In this document: in pieces, positions 26,752-36,113 of the stretch
Numbering within the stretch: the stretch's first letter is position 1
How the letters are laid out: each line of letters opens with the position of its first letter
Assembly (NCBI GenBank): GCA_964574815.1
Contig: CAZNPL010000011.1
Location: 83,454 to 147,453 of the forward strand
Origin: CAZNPL01 sp964574815
GTDB taxonomy: Bacteria; Planctomycetota; Phycisphaerae; UBA1845
Length of the DNA: 64,000 nt
Direction: 5' to 3'
Made by a program: the position numbers and the translations under genes
The notes under the pieces: model-generated
What the model saw: the letters and a program-made list of their open reading frames with translations, nothing else
Database searches by the model: none
Told to the model about the DNA's origin: nothing

Positions 26752-28038
26752 TCACAGACAGCGGTCCACGATTCGCCTGACGCGGCGTTTGTCCAGGAGG
26801 CGGGTACTTCCATCAAACAACACGAAGATTCGATCCCGCGAGAACAGCCTTGCCGCAAGGCGAACGACATCGGCGGCAGTCAGCTCGCGAAGCACACGGA
26901 TACTCTCGTTCGGATCGCCGATTCCGTGCGGCGTCAGTTTTACCGTGTCGTATCCCATCCAGTAGGCCGTCAGGCTGCGCTCCCCCGTCAGAATGTGATG
27001 GATGCGCTGCAGGCCGGATTGCCGGACGATGTGAAACCAGTCCTCAACAGAATCACCCCGCCGGATCCGGTCGAGTTCACGAAGCACGGTTTCAACGAAT
27101 CCATCACGATCTTGTCGATGCGGCATCCCCGTAATGCAGAATACGAAGGGTCTGCAGATTTGTTCCGATTCGACGCTGCAGTGGTACGTGCTTCCGGGTC
27201 CGTACCTGATCTTCTCGAAAAGGGGCGCGGCCGGACTGGACAATGCGAGCTCCAGCAACTTAAGAGCGGCGATGTCCTGCTCTGTGAGTTCCTGGTTCAG
27301 GACGAACCCGATGTCCACACGACGGTACTTCGAACCCGGCCGCGTTCGTTGAAACCTTGGCAATGAGAAATCCGGGCACGGGGGATCGTCCAATGGGTCG
27401 CTGGCGGGCGCCGTGAGCTTGGAAATCTCACTCCGCAAACGGAATAGTCGGGATTGCGTGAATTCGCCAGCCAAGCTGATAACGAGATGATGCGGAGCGA
27501 AGGCGCGGCGATCAAATGCGGCGATCTGGTCGTGGCTCAGCTTCGATAAGCTCCTGCGAGTACCCACCGGCGACAACCGAAGCGGATGGCGGGGCAAGAC
27601 GGACGCGTATACATAGTCGAAGGTCGTGGGCTCGACAAACGGTATCTCGTTGAGGACAAGCCGCCGTTCCTGCTCGACGATGTCGCGGGGGTAATCCCGA
27701 ATCTCGAGAATCTCAACCAGCAGCCCGGCTGCGTCCGCAAGACAATCGGCGCCGGCGTCGAAACCAAAAGCAATCGCATCCCGTCGCGTGTGCGCGTTAG
27801 ACCATCCGGACACTTTTTCAAGTGCACGGCTCGCCTCGCGTCTTGTGGGGAATCTGCGAGTGACCGCCAGATGCAGGTGCTCGAGGAAGTGGCTCACACC
27901 GCTGATCTTGGGATTCTCGTAGACAGATCCGGCTCTGGCAAACGCATATAGCGAGACGCCTTGCGCTTGTGGAAGGTGCAGCGAGCGCAACCGGACGCCG
28001 TTGTCCATCGTCTCGGAATGAAACCCGGAGTCTGTCAT
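26752..28038 (-). CDS. M16-family zinc metallopeptidase
   Basis: 428 aa from ATG 28038 (a GTG at 28059 is possible). Contains the inverted zinc motif HFLEH near residue 51 (GVSHFLEHLHL) and the downstream third-ligand region ERRLVLNEI, so the active site looks complete. The second half is the usual inactive M16 lobe (GPGSTYHCSVESEQICRPFV). Length suits single-unit bacterial M16B peptidases, which act as dimers on peptides. It is on the same strand as the hydrogenase operon but lies 228 nt past hypB, so it may be a separate transcript. Natural substrate unknown. Confidence 0.85.
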   Translation of the reverse strand: MTDSGFHSETMDNGVRLRSLHLPQAQGVSLYAFARAGSVYENPKISGVSHFLEHLHLAVTRRFPTRREASRALEKVSGWSNAHTRRDAIAFGFDAGADCLADAAGLLVEILEIRDYPRDIVEQERRLVLNEIPFVEPTTFDYVYASVLPRHPLRLSPVGTRRSLSKLSHDQIAAFDRRAFAPHHLVISLAGEFTQSRLFRLRSEISKLTAPASDPLDDPPCPDFSLPRFQRTRPGSKYRRVDIGFVLNQELTEQDIAALKLLELALSSPAAPLFEKIRYGPGSTYHCSVESEQICRPFVFCITGMPHRQDRDGFVETVLRELDRIRRGDSVEDWFHIVRQSGLQRIHHILTGERSLTAYWMGYDTVKLTPHGIGDPNESIRVLRELTAADVVRLAARLFSRDRIFVLFDGSTRLLDKRRVRRIVDRCL

Positions 28039-28266
28039 GTTTGCGGACAAACCGCACACGCGGATGAACCTTACCCGAGTCGCCAGCGCGGCTACAGCGG
28101 CGGCGTCCGGTGTTACGCTACCCGGACCTGACGCCGAGGACGATGTTGACGACAGTTAGGTGTGAAAGTCAAGACAGGGGCAGGGTCACCGGTGTGTACG
28201 CCTGGAGGCACGGTTAAATCCGCCTGAGTCGGACCCGTGGCATCCAAGGTCGAACGCCGCGATTCG

Positions 28267-28941
28267 TTAGACGCTCATGCCCGGCGCTGTTGCGCCGACA
28301 CCGGCGCGTATTTTCGTGCACCAGTCTGCGAGTTCGGCGATTTTGTCCTGGCGGCTGGACCAGTGGAAGATCGGCGCTTCGGGGTTGATTTGTCGCAACT
28401 GGCGTTCTGCGATCGGCAGATCGAAGTTCGTGTGCTCGATGAGGTCGATTTTGGTGATCACGGTTGCGGAGGCGCGGGTGAAGAGAAGCGGGTACTTGGC
28501 CGGCTTGTCGTGGCCCTCGGTGACGCTGAGCACGGCGAGGCGGGCGTGTTCACCGATGTCGAATTCGGCGGGGCAGACGAGGTTGCCGACGTTTTCGATG
28601 AAGACGAAGTCGCATTCATCGAGGGGCAGCGTGCGCAAGCCGTTCATTACCAGTCGGGCGTCGAGGTGGCAGCAGCCGTCGGTCTGGAGCTGGATGACGG
28701 GCACGCCGAGCTGGTGAATTCGCTCGGCGTCGATGGTCGTGGTGATGTCGCCTTCCAGTACGGCGCAACGGTGTATTTGTGACAGAGCGGGGATCAGGTG
28801 CTCCAGCAGGGTGGTTTTGCCACAGCCCGCGCCGCCCATGACGTTGATCGAGCAGACGCGTCGAGCATCGAGCAGCGACTGGATCTCGCCGGCCTCGACC
28901 TTGTTTCGTTCCTGCACGTCACGCAGCACGGTTATCTTCAT
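28267..28941 (-). CDS. hypB: Hydrogenase nickel-incorporation GTPase HypB
   Basis: 224 aa. GTPase that delivers nickel to the hydrogenase large subunit together with HypA. Seen: P-loop MGGAGCGKTTLLEHL, EGDITTTIDAERI, a Cys-rich metal site (DGCCHLDARLV), ENVGNLVCPAEFDIGE and ITKIDLI for guanine recognition. The N-terminal histidine-rich or CXXCGC nickel-storage segment found in some HypB proteins is absent. The start overlaps the hypA end by 23 nt. Last gene of the operon. Confidence 0.96.
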   Translation of the reverse strand: MKITVLRDVQERNKVEAGEIQSLLDARRVCSINVMGGAGCGKTTLLEHLIPALSQIHRCAVLEGDITTTIDAERIHQLGVPVIQLQTDGCCHLDARLVMNGLRTLPLDECDFVFIENVGNLVCPAEFDIGEHARLAVLSVTEGHDKPAKYPLLFTRASATVITKIDLIEHTNFDLPIAERQLRQINPEAPIFHWSSRQDKIAELADWCTKIRAGVGATAPGMSV

Positions 28942-29293
28942 CCGCTTCCTCCTGGATGGCGGTGATCGAGGTTACATATATGTCCATGCCTCCGTCGAAT
29001 CGAGTGGACGAGGAGCCACAGGCCGGGCACGTCAGCACGAGGTCGTCCCCGACGGTCTGATGGCCGCACGCATCGCACGTAATGGTGACGGGGTCCTTCT
29101 CGATGTTGAGCGTAGCGTCAGCCATCGGCGTTTGCGCGGCGGCCATTTCGAATGCGGACGTCAGCATATCGGGCACGACCTGGCGCATCACGCCGATCCG
29201 GCAGGTGACTTCGGTGACGCGGCGGCAACCGAGGGGCCTGATCTCGTCGGTTACGATGTCGCAGATTGACTGGGCGATGGAGAATTCGTGCAT
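28919..29293 (-). CDS. hypA: Hydrogenase maturation nickel metallochaperone HypA
   Basis: 124 aa from ATG 29293, which begins with the invariant MHEFSIA (His2 binds nickel). A zinc ribbon with two CxxC pairs is visible (CDACG...CPACG). HypA delivers nickel to HypB and the hydrogenase large subunit. The reading frame is open upstream, but those residues lie inside the protease gene and carry no homology. It overlaps the maturation protease by 43 nt and hypB by 23 nt, a tightly coupled arrangement. Confidence 0.96.
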   Translation of the reverse strand: MHEFSIAQSICDIVTDEIRPLGCRRVTEVTCRIGVMRQVVPDMLTSAFEMAAAQTPMADATLNIEKDPVTITCDACGHQTVGDDLVLTCPACGSSSTRFDGGMDIYVTSITAIQEEADEDNRAA

Positions 29294-29772
29294 AGTTCCA
29301 ATTCCAACCAGGATCGAACGTCGGTCTCGATGCGGCTCACGAGCGCGGGAAGGCGCTGCTGTACCAACGTCGAGAGTGGAGAACCACATGCAAATGTTGC
29401 GCCGGCCATCCCGTAGATCCAGACGTTTTCGGGGAGGGTGCCGAGTCCCTTGGCCAATTCGAGCGTGGATCGCAGGTTGAGGCTGTGCGTGTCGCGGAAG
29501 CCCTGCTCGTCCAGGCGATGGGCGTCGGCGGGGTACTTGATGCGGCACCATTGGCCGGCGGGCAGTGCCTCCGATGCGGCGGCCGCGTCTACGAGGACGA
29601 GAAGCTCGGGGCGGTCTGTGCCGTCCACAACGTTCCATAAAACGCGGTCGTTGGTCTCAGCCCTCACGGAGTCGCCCAGCACGTCGGCGAGGCGCGCAGC
29701 GGCTTCCGGTCCGAGGGCGTCATCGCCGCACACGAGGTTCCCCGCGCCGATGATCAAGACTCGTTGCGTCAT
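29251..29772 (-). CDS. [NiFe] hydrogenase maturation endopeptidase (M52)
   Basis: 173 aa. Cleaves the C-terminal tail of the large subunit after nickel insertion. Family marks: LIIGAGNLVCGDDALGP at the start (Glu/Asp ligand region), LVLVDAAAA and the conserved His-containing region DTHSLNLRSTLELAK. Its gene overlaps the end of hydA by 4 nt, and hydA retains a cleavable tail (see that entry), so the pair fits. It is the type associated with group 3 hydrogenases (HoxW/HybD relatives). Confidence 0.92.
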   Translation of the reverse strand: MTQRVLIIGAGNLVCGDDALGPEAAARLADVLGDSVRAETNDRVLWNVVDGTDRPELLVLVDAAAASEALPAGQWCRIKYPADAHRLDEQGFRDTHSLNLRSTLELAKGLGTLPENVWIYGMAGATFACGSPLSTLVQQRLPALVSRIETDVRSWLELELCTNSPSPSQSATS

Positions 29773-31085
29773 GGCTCACGCTCCAGTCTCAGCTTGAGGA
29801 AGTGGGTCGAACAGGAGATGCACGGATCGTAGTTGCGGATCAACTGCTCGCAACGGAGGGTGGCCTCTTCTTCGGCCTTGTCCAAGAGGCTGGGGAAGAA
29901 GTCGCGCAGGTCGTCTTCGATCTGCGGCTGGTTCTGCGCGGTCGGAGGCACGATGGTCGCGTCTTTGATAAGGCCTTGAGCATCAACCTCGTAGCGGTGG
30001 TAGAGCATTCCTCGGGGTGCCTCGGTACAACCGTGGCCGACACCGGCCTTGGCTTGGATCGGCACAGCCGGCGGGTGGTTGGGTTCGTATCTTTCGAGGA
30101 TTTCGATGGCGTGGTCGAGTGCGAAGAGCGTTTCGAGGCCGCGTGCAATCAGGCTCTTGAAGTTGTTGTTGCAGGGTATTTTGAATCCGACCTCGTCGGC
30201 CACGGCTTTCACGGAATCGGGCAGGTGGTCGAAATTGAGATTGATGCGTGCCAGGGGTCCAACGAGATAGCGGCGGCCGCCTTTCAACCGGCCGTGCAGG
30301 GCGGTCGAGTGGGGTACGTGGACTTCCTCGAAATGGTCTCGGAAGGCGACGATGGGGATTTCCATGCCGGAGGTCGAGACGATGTGTCCCTCATTGAACG
30401 GGTACTCGTTCGGATGGCGGAGGGCGACACATTCGTAGTTTTGCCGGAAGTCGGGGTAATCCAGCCCCGCGACGAAGCGAACGGCCTCAACCGCGAAGGG
30501 GCGGATGTCTTTCAGCCTTTGAAGGAGGCTTCGTGCGCGGCCTTTGTCGGGCAGGCGGTAGAAGCCGCCCACCTTGATGTTGATGGGGTGGACTTCCCGG
30601 CCGCCGATGAAGCTGACGATGTCGTTGCCGAGTTTCTTGAGCTGGAGGGCATTGACGACGGTCTCCCTGTGGTCAGCGGCGAGCGTGACGGCGCTTTCGT
30701 AGCCGAGGAAATCGGGCAGATGCAGCATGAACATGTGGAGCACGTGTGATTCGATCCACTCGCCGCAGTACAGGAGGCGTCGGAGCGTTCGGTACGGCTC
30801 GCCGACCTGGACGCCGAATGCGTGCTCGAGCGCGTGGCAGGAGCTCATCTGGTAGGCGACCGGGCAGATACCGCAGATGCGGGCGGTGATGTCGGGCACT
30901 TCGGCGTAGCTTCGGCCTCGGAGAAAGGCCTCGTAGAAGCGCGGAGGCTCGAAGATGTCCAGCCGGGCTTCCTCGACCTGATCGCCCTTTGTCCGGATGA
31001 ACAAGGCTCCCTCGCCTTCGACGCGGGCCAGGTTCTTTACGTGGATAAGCCGCTCGCCTTTTTCAGTTGCGTGCGCGCTGCTCAT
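29769..31085 (-). CDS. hydA: Group 3b-type [NiFe] hydrogenase large (alpha) subunit
   Basis: 438 aa from ATG 31085 (GTG 31094 possible). Bears both nickel-binding pairs: Cys71-Gly-Ile-Cys74 in ARICGICPVAY and Cys422-Ile-Ser-Cys425-Ser-Thr-His428 near the C-terminus. A ten-residue tail after His428 (FLKLRLEREP) is the expected substrate of the M52 protease encoded next. Together with hydD, hydG and hydB this gives the NADP-linked, often oxygen-tolerant, bidirectional group 3b (sulfhydrogenase) complex in the cytoplasm. Subgroup call is from gene order and the motif style; phylogeny would settle it. Confidence 0.95.
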   Translation of the reverse strand: MSSAHATEKGERLIHVKNLARVEGEGALFIRTKGDQVEEARLDIFEPPRFYEAFLRGRSYAEVPDITARICGICPVAYQMSSCHALEHAFGVQVGEPYRTLRRLLYCGEWIESHVLHMFMLHLPDFLGYESAVTLAADHRETVVNALQLKKLGNDIVSFIGGREVHPINIKVGGFYRLPDKGRARSLLQRLKDIRPFAVEAVRFVAGLDYPDFRQNYECVALRHPNEYPFNEGHIVSTSGMEIPIVAFRDHFEEVHVPHSTALHGRLKGGRRYLVGPLARINLNFDHLPDSVKAVADEVGFKIPCNNNFKSLIARGLETLFALDHAIEILERYEPNHPPAVPIQAKAGVGHGCTEAPRGMLYHRYEVDAQGLIKDATIVPPTAQNQPQIEDDLRDFFPSLLDKAEEEATLRCEQLIRNYDPCISCSTHFLKLRLEREP

Positions 31086-31866
31086 ATTCGTCACTCGCTT
31101 GTTTGAACGGTTCCAGGTAACCGTTGAACCCCCGAAGCATTCTCACGATTTCGGGACGCGTAATCCCCTGCCGTTCGAAATGGCCACACAGGATTTGCGG
31201 GTTTGCCGATTCCGACGGGCCAAAGCAACTGTAGCAGCCCCGGCAGTACGAGGGGCAGATCGCTCCGCATCCAGCCTGAGTGATCGGGCCGAGGCACGGG
31301 GTGCCTTGGGCGACCATGACACAGACGTTGCCAGCCCGTTTGCATTCGTGGCATACGCTGTACGTCGGGATTTCGGGGCGGCGCCCGGCCAGCAGGGCGG
31401 TGATGACCTCGACCAACTGGTACTTATTGACCGGGCAGCCTCGAAGTTCGAAGTCCACCAGGACGTGTGCTGCGATGGGGGAGGCGAGATCGAGCGTGTC
31501 GATGTACTCCGGATGGGCGTAGACGACGTCAGTGAACTCGCGGACGTCGGCCCAGTTTCGCAGCGCCTGGATACCTCCGGAGGTGGCGCAGGCACCGATG
31601 GTGACGAGGTAGCGGCAATCGGCTCGGATCTGGACGATGCGCTCGGCCTCTTCAGGGGTCGAGACGGAACCTTCGACCAGGCCGATGTCGTAGGGGCCTC
31701 CCTCGATGGCCCGGCGGGCTTCCAGGAAGTAAGCGACATTGACGGCTTCGACAAGCGTGAGCAGTTCGTTTTCGAGGTCCAGGATCGAGAGCTGGCATCC
31801 GTCACAGGAACTGAACTTGTAGACGGCCAGTTTCGGCACGCGTTTTGTTGTGATCTTGGTGGGCAC
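31063..31866 (-). CDS. hydD: Group 3b-type hydrogenase small (delta) subunit
   Basis: 267 aa from a GTG at 31866, chosen because GGAGGT lies 6 nt upstream and the previous gene ends at 31868; the frame is open further upstream inside hydG. Iron-sulfur ligands are seen in SSCDGCQLSILDLE (Cys21, Cys24), TIGACATSGG, LRGCPVNKYQL and a Cys-rich end (CHECKRAGNVC; GCGAICPSYCRGCYSCFGP). The proximal cluster and the electron path to HydB/HydG are thus complete. It overlaps hydA by 23 nt. Confidence 0.95.
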   Translation of the reverse strand: MPTKITTKRVPKLAVYKFSSCDGCQLSILDLENELLTLVEAVNVAYFLEARRAIEGGPYDIGLVEGSVSTPEEAERIVQIRADCRYLVTIGACATSGGIQALRNWADVREFTDVVYAHPEYIDTLDLASPIAAHVLVDFELRGCPVNKYQLVEVITALLAGRRPEIPTYSVCHECKRAGNVCVMVAQGTPCLGPITQAGCGAICPSYCRGCYSCFGPSESANPQILCGHFERQGITRPEIVRMLRGFNGYLEPFKQASDEYEQRARN

Positions 31867-31867
31867 G

Positions 31868-32743
31868 TTACACCTCCGCCTTGCCGAAGAACTCGCGTAC
31901 TTCGGCGTAGGAGAAAATGGGGCCGTCCTTGCAGACGAACTTCGGCCCATACTGGCAATGTCCGCAGCGGCCGACGCCGCACTGCATGTTCCGCTCGAGG
32001 GATACGAAGATGTGTTCTTCGGGCACGTGGTGGGAGAGGAACGAGTGGGCCGCGGCGCGGTTCATGACGCGCGGGCCACAAACGAACACCGACGTACGGG
32101 CCGCGTCGAGGCGGACCCTTCGCAGCAGGTCCGTGACGACGCCCACGGGGCCGATCCAGTCGGTGTCGGGGTAGTCGACCGTGGTCATGACCTGGAAGTC
32201 CTTGCGTTCGGTCCATTGCTGCACTTCCGACCGGAAGACCATGTCCTGTTCGGCACGGGTGCCGAAGAGCAGGATCAACCGGCCGTAGTCGTCGCGGTGC
32301 TTCAGGAGCTGGTAAATCGCCGGGCGCAAGGGGGCGATGCCGATTCCGCCGGTTACGAGCAGGACGTCACGGCCGCGGCACTGGTCGAGGGGCCAGTTGC
32401 TCCCGAACGGGCCGCGGAGACCGAGGGTATCGCCGATCTGAAGGTTATTGATGGCGAACGTGACGCTTCCGACGTGTCGGATGGTGTGCGCGATCGTCGC
32501 GGTGTTCTCCGGATCGGAACTGATGGATATTGCCGCTTCGCCCACGCCGAAGACGTAGAGCATGTTGAACTGGCCCGGCAGGAAGCCGAAGCGGGATCGC
32601 AGCGCTTCGTCGACGATTTCCATCTCGAAGGTCGTGGTGTTGGAGGTTTCTTTCTGCCGGTTCACGATGCGGGCGAGCGTAGGGACCCACGGGCTGCCCG
32701 GGTGCGTGACGATGGGCGGTCTGTGTGCGACTGCGGTTGTCAT
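31868..32743 (-). CDS. hydG: Hydrogenase gamma subunit, FAD/NAD(P)-binding with [2Fe-2S] site
   Basis: 291 aa from ATG 32743, which overlaps the hydB stop codon (ATGA). A ferredoxin-reductase-like fold is seen: flavin-binding LPGQFNMLYVFGVGEAAISI, nucleotide-binding TGGIGIAPLRP and a Cys-rich C-terminus (MQCGVGRCGHCQYGP, then KFVCKDGP) for a [2Fe-2S] cluster. This subunit exchanges electrons with NAD(P)(H). The long open frame upstream of 32743 runs antisense to nothing but overlaps hydB and is not part of the protein. Confidence 0.95.
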   Translation of the reverse strand: MTTAVAHRPPIVTHPGSPWVPTLARIVNRQKETSNTTTFEMEIVDEALRSRFGFLPGQFNMLYVFGVGEAAISISSDPENTATIAHTIRHVGSVTFAINNLQIGDTLGLRGPFGSNWPLDQCRGRDVLLVTGGIGIAPLRPAIYQLLKHRDDYGRLILLFGTRAEQDMVFRSEVQQWTERKDFQVMTTVDYPDTDWIGPVGVVTDLLRRVRLDAARTSVFVCGPRVMNRAAAHSFLSHHVPEEHIFVSLERNMQCGVGRCGHCQYGPKFVCKDGPIFSYAEVREFFGKAEV

Positions 32744-33909
32744 GACGCCACCTCCTGCGGCTTGGCCGCTTGCTTGCGCAGGCGCGTCCGGCGAACGTCG
32801 TCGGCGATTGCCGCGGCCTCGCGGGTGATGTCGATTCCGACGGGGCACCAGGTGATGCACCGGCCGCAGCCGACGCAGCCGCTGGTGCCGAACTGTTCGT
32901 ACCAGCCGGCGAGTTTGTGGGTGAGCCATTGCCGGTAGCGGGCCTTGACAGAGGACCTGACGAATCCGCCGGTCTGATAGGAGAATTCGAGTGTGAAACA
33001 GGACGCCCAGCGGCGAAAGCGTTTGGCGCGTTCGCCGGTCAGGTCTGTGGAATCTTCGATTGAGCTGCAGAAGCAGGTGGGGCAGACGAGGGTGCAGTTG
33101 GCACAGGCCAGGCATCGTTGTTCGACGTCTTTCCAGTGCGGGTGTTCCGGGTTACTGAGCAGGATGTCGGGCAGGTCGATGGTGTCGAGCGTACGGCCCA
33201 TGTGCTCGCCGGCCATCTGCATCATCAGGCGGACAAGATCCCGGGCGTTTTCATCGGCCTGGGCGTATTCCAACTGATCGAGAAACTGTTGACCTCGATC
33301 GGATCCGACTTCGACGACGAAGCTTTTCGAGAGTTCCGTGAGGGCTAGGTCGAATCCGCTGACGCATCTCGGTCCGGTGTTCATCGAGGTGCAGAAGCAG
33401 GTTCCGCCCGGTTCGGCGCAGTTGACGGCGACGATGAAAGCGTTTTTCCGGGTGAGGGAGTAGAGCGGGTCGGACATGTCGGCGCCGAAAACGCGGTCGT
33501 TGATGTCGAGGGCGGCGAGTTCGCACGCGCGCGCGCCGAGGAATGCGTAGCGGGGCGGCTTGGGGTCATCAGCTTCGAGGGTGAAGTCGCCGTTGCCGCC
33601 TTCTTCGCAGTTGTCACGTTTCAACGTGAACATTCGGATGCGTGCGGGGAAGAGGTATTTCTTCCACGAATGGGGGCCGACGACGTAGCCGAAGAGGTTG
33701 TCGTCGTTTCGACGCACGAGCCGATAGCGGCCGGCGTCGGCTTTCTGCGTCCAGCCGCGCGGAAGATCGTCGACTTGTTCGATCTCGTCGTAGATGATCG
33801 CTCCGTCGCGGACGGTGGGACCGACGACGTTGTAGCCCTCGTCGCGGAGCAGGCGGATCAATACGCCGAGCTGGTCCTTTTTGATTGTGTACATGGCGTT
33901 CGCGTTCAC
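32740..33909 (-). CDS. hydB: Hydrogenase beta subunit, [4Fe-4S] electron-transfer protein
   Basis: 389 aa from a GTG at 33909 preceded by GGAG at the right distance; ATG 33894 is the alternative. The C-terminal third has two classical four-Cys motifs (CLACANCTLVCPTCF and CVGCGRCITWCPVGIDI). The middle carries additional conserved residues of this family (NCAEPGGTCFCTSM, GPRC). It links HydD to HydG. It is 60 nt downstream of hypE in the transcription direction. Confidence 0.95.
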   Translation of the reverse strand: MNANAMYTIKKDQLGVLIRLLRDEGYNVVGPTVRDGAIIYDEIEQVDDLPRGWTQKADAGRYRLVRRNDDNLFGYVVGPHSWKKYLFPARIRMFTLKRDNCEEGGNGDFTLEADDPKPPRYAFLGARACELAALDINDRVFGADMSDPLYSLTRKNAFIVAVNCAEPGGTCFCTSMNTGPRCVSGFDLALTELSKSFVVEVGSDRGQQFLDQLEYAQADENARDLVRLMMQMAGEHMGRTLDTIDLPDILLSNPEHPHWKDVEQRCLACANCTLVCPTCFCSSIEDSTDLTGERAKRFRRWASCFTLEFSYQTGGFVRSSVKARYRQWLTHKLAGWYEQFGTSGCVGCGRCITWCPVGIDITREAAAIADDVRRTRLRKQAAKPQEVAS

Positions 33910-33969
33910 GGCGCCACTCCTACTACAGCGCACTTCGGCGGGAGCGCCCGCGCGGGCGCTGCGCCGGGT

Positions 33970-35004
33970 TCAGCAAATCCTGGGCAATTCCTCTCCAAAG
34001 GGGCGTTGCACGACCCTTCGGCCACCGGCCCGGGTGAGCAATTCGACGACGGGCGGTGTTGCATCGGCGACGCGACCAATAACGGCCGCGTGCCTGCCGT
34101 GCGGGTGGGCCCGGAAGGCTCGCATGACGGCGTCCACATCATCGGAGGCCACTACCACAAGGCACTTTCCTTCGTTCGCCACGGTAAGGGGATCGAGTCC
34201 GAAACATTCGGCCGTGTGTCGGGCGACGGCCGAAAGCGGAATTGCAGCCTCCTCTATTTCGAGGCTAAGTCCCGTTTCTTCTGCTATATCGGCCAGTACG
34301 CCGGCGACTCCTCCTCGCGTGGCATCGCGCAGGAACCTGACCCTGGCGCCGGTGTCGAGAATCGATGCGATCAGCCCGTTGAGGGGGGCGGCATCGCTTG
34401 CGAGATCGGTCTCGAAGGCCAGTCCTTCCCGGACCGACATGACGGCGAGTCCGTGCTCGGCGATTCGTCCATTGACCAGGATGGCGTCGCCCGGTTCGAT
34501 TCGGTTCATTCCCAGGTCTGCATCCGGGCGAAGCGTTCCGACGCCTGCGGTGGTGATCATCAGGCCGTCGCCGCGGTGACGTTCGATGACCTTCGTGTCG
34601 CCGGTGGCAATCACGACGCCGGCCTCTTTTGCCGCGCGGGCAATCGAATCGAGGATTCGGTCGAGGAGGTTAAGCGGCAGACCTTCTTCGAGTACGAGGG
34701 CGAGGCTCAACGCGTCGACGGTAGCGCCCATAACGGCGAGGTCGTTGACCGTTCCGCACACGGCGAGTCGGCCGATATCGCCACCGGGAAATTCAAGCGG
34801 CTGCACTACATAAGCGTCGGTCGTGAAGACTCTTCGGCCCGGGACGGCCTCGAGGATTGCGCTATCGCCGAGCGGGTTGAGCAGGCGGTTTTCCAGTCGC
34901 GGGAGAACGTGCTGCTCGATCAGGGCCCCGGTCATTTGCCCGCCGCCGCCGTGGGCCAGCGTGATGCACTCCTCGGCCTGCGTTGTCGCGATCATCTCAG
35001 TCAT
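33970..35004 (-). CDS. hypE: Hydrogenase maturation protein HypE
   Basis: 344 aa. Converts the thiocarbamate on its C-terminal Cys to thiocyanate using ATP, providing cyanide ligands for the Fe atom. The essential C-terminal Cys344 is present (...LPRIC). Other marks: ITLAHGGGGQMTGALIEQ, TTDAYVV, GTVNDLAVMGA, ATGDTKVIERHRGDG and RDATRGGVAGVL. Start codon overlaps the hypD stop (ATGA). Complete and intact. Confidence 0.96.
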   Translation of the reverse strand: MTEMIATTQAEECITLAHGGGGQMTGALIEQHVLPRLENRLLNPLGDSAILEAVPGRRVFTTDAYVVQPLEFPGGDIGRLAVCGTVNDLAVMGATVDALSLALVLEEGLPLNLLDRILDSIARAAKEAGVVIATGDTKVIERHRGDGLMITTAGVGTLRPDADLGMNRIEPGDAILVNGRIAEHGLAVMSVREGLAFETDLASDAAPLNGLIASILDTGARVRFLRDATRGGVAGVLADIAEETGLSLEIEEAAIPLSAVARHTAECFGLDPLTVANEGKCLVVVASDDVDAVMRAFRAHPHGRHAAVIGRVADATPPVVELLTRAGGRRVVQRPFGEELPRIC

Positions 35005-36113
35005 GGTGATGCACGCTCCGTAGAATGGGGAGCAAGCTCCGTGCCATACCAGTCGTATTTAAAGGCAGCGGCGCAGGTGCCTTCGCCACTGACCATGCAG
35101 GGGCCTATCGGCCGGCTCGGGGTGCACTTGGCGGCGAAGAGCGGGCAGTCCTTCGGCTCGGCTTTGCCCTGGACGACCTCACCGCAACGGCAGCCCGAGG
35201 GTTCGTAATCGGGGCCGATCTCGAGGTTGAAGTGATCGGTGGCGTCGAAGGGCCGATACGCTTCACGGAAGACGAGTCCGCTCTGCGGGATGGTTCCCAT
35301 GGCCCGCCAGATCGCGTCTCCGGGTTCAAAGACCTCGAAGAGAAGGTCGAGCGCCGCCTTGTTACCTTCGGGTGACACGGCTTGGGGGTAGACGTTTTCG
35401 ACACGGGCCTGGCCGGCGGCGATTTGGTTAAGAATATGCAGCAGGCCTGAGGCCATTTGAGCGGGTTCGAAGCCGGCGACGACGCACGGACGGCGGTAGT
35501 GTTCGGAGATCGGCGCGTACGGCTTCCAACCAATGACGACGCTCACGTGTCCGGGACAGAGAAAAGCGTCAATGGCGGTATCGCCTGTATCGAGCAGCGT
35601 CTTCATGGCCGGCACGACCAGCTTTTGGGCGGTCAGGAGGAAGAGATTTTCAAGGCCAAGTCGCCTGGCCTCCATGACGGCGGCGGCGTGACCGGGGGCG
35701 GTTGTCTCGAAGCCCACGGCGAGGAAGACGACGTCGAGGTCGGGGCAGGATGCGGCAAGGCGTACTGCGTCCAGGGGGGAGTATACGACGCGCACCTTTG
35801 CGCCGCGTGCCCGGTGGTCCGCGAGGCTGCCGGATTTGCCGGGGACGCGCACCATGTCGCCGTACGTGCAGACGGTTACATCGTCGCGCCCGGCAAGCTC
35901 GCAGGCGGCGTCGATGTAACCTTGCGAAGAGACGCAGACCGGGCATCCGGGACCGCTGATCAGACGTATGTTCTCGGGGAGGATCGATTTCAGTCCGCTG
36001 CGGAAGAGCGACACGGTGTGGGTCCCGCATACCTCCATGATGCGCACGGGCTGCATCGATTCGCATACTTGTCGAATCTCGGCGGCGAGCTCGTTGAGGC
36101 GGGCAGCGGTCAT
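35001..36113 (-). CDS. hypD: Hydrogenase maturation protein HypD
   Basis: 370 aa. Iron-sulfur scaffold that with HypC assembles the Fe(CN)2CO unit. Characteristic segments: MEVCGTHTVSLFRSGL, SGPGCPVCVSSQGYID, FLAVGFETTAPGHAA, FLCPGHVSVVIG, AGFEPAQM and a Cys-rich end (CRCGEVVQGKAEPKDCPLF). The usual conserved cysteines are all visible. Start overlaps the hypC stop (ATGA). Confidence 0.97.
   Translation of the reverse strand: MTAARLNELAAEIRQVCESMQPVRIMEVCGTHTVSLFRSGLKSILPENIRLISGPGCPVCVSSQGYIDAACELAGRDDVTVCTYGDMVRVPGKSGSLADHRARGAKVRVVYSPLDAVRLAASCPDLDVVFLAVGFETTAPGHAAAVMEARRLGLENLFLLTAQKLVVPAMKTLLDTGDTAIDAFLCPGHVSVVIGWKPYAPISEHYRRPCVVAGFEPAQMASGLLHILNQIAAGQARVENVYPQAVSPEGNKAALDLLFEVFEPGDAIWRAMGTIPQSGLVFREAYRPFDATDHFNLEIGPDYEPSGCRCGEVVQGKAEPKDCPLFAAKCTPSRPIGPCMVSGEGTCAAAFKYDWYGTELAPHSTERASP

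Noticed and set aside
29802..30749. 315-codon plus-strand frame
   Set aside because: Antisense to the hydrogenase large subunit gene.
33670..35208. 512-codon plus-strand frame
   Set aside because: Antisense to hypE and hydB, which have all expected motifs on the minus strand.
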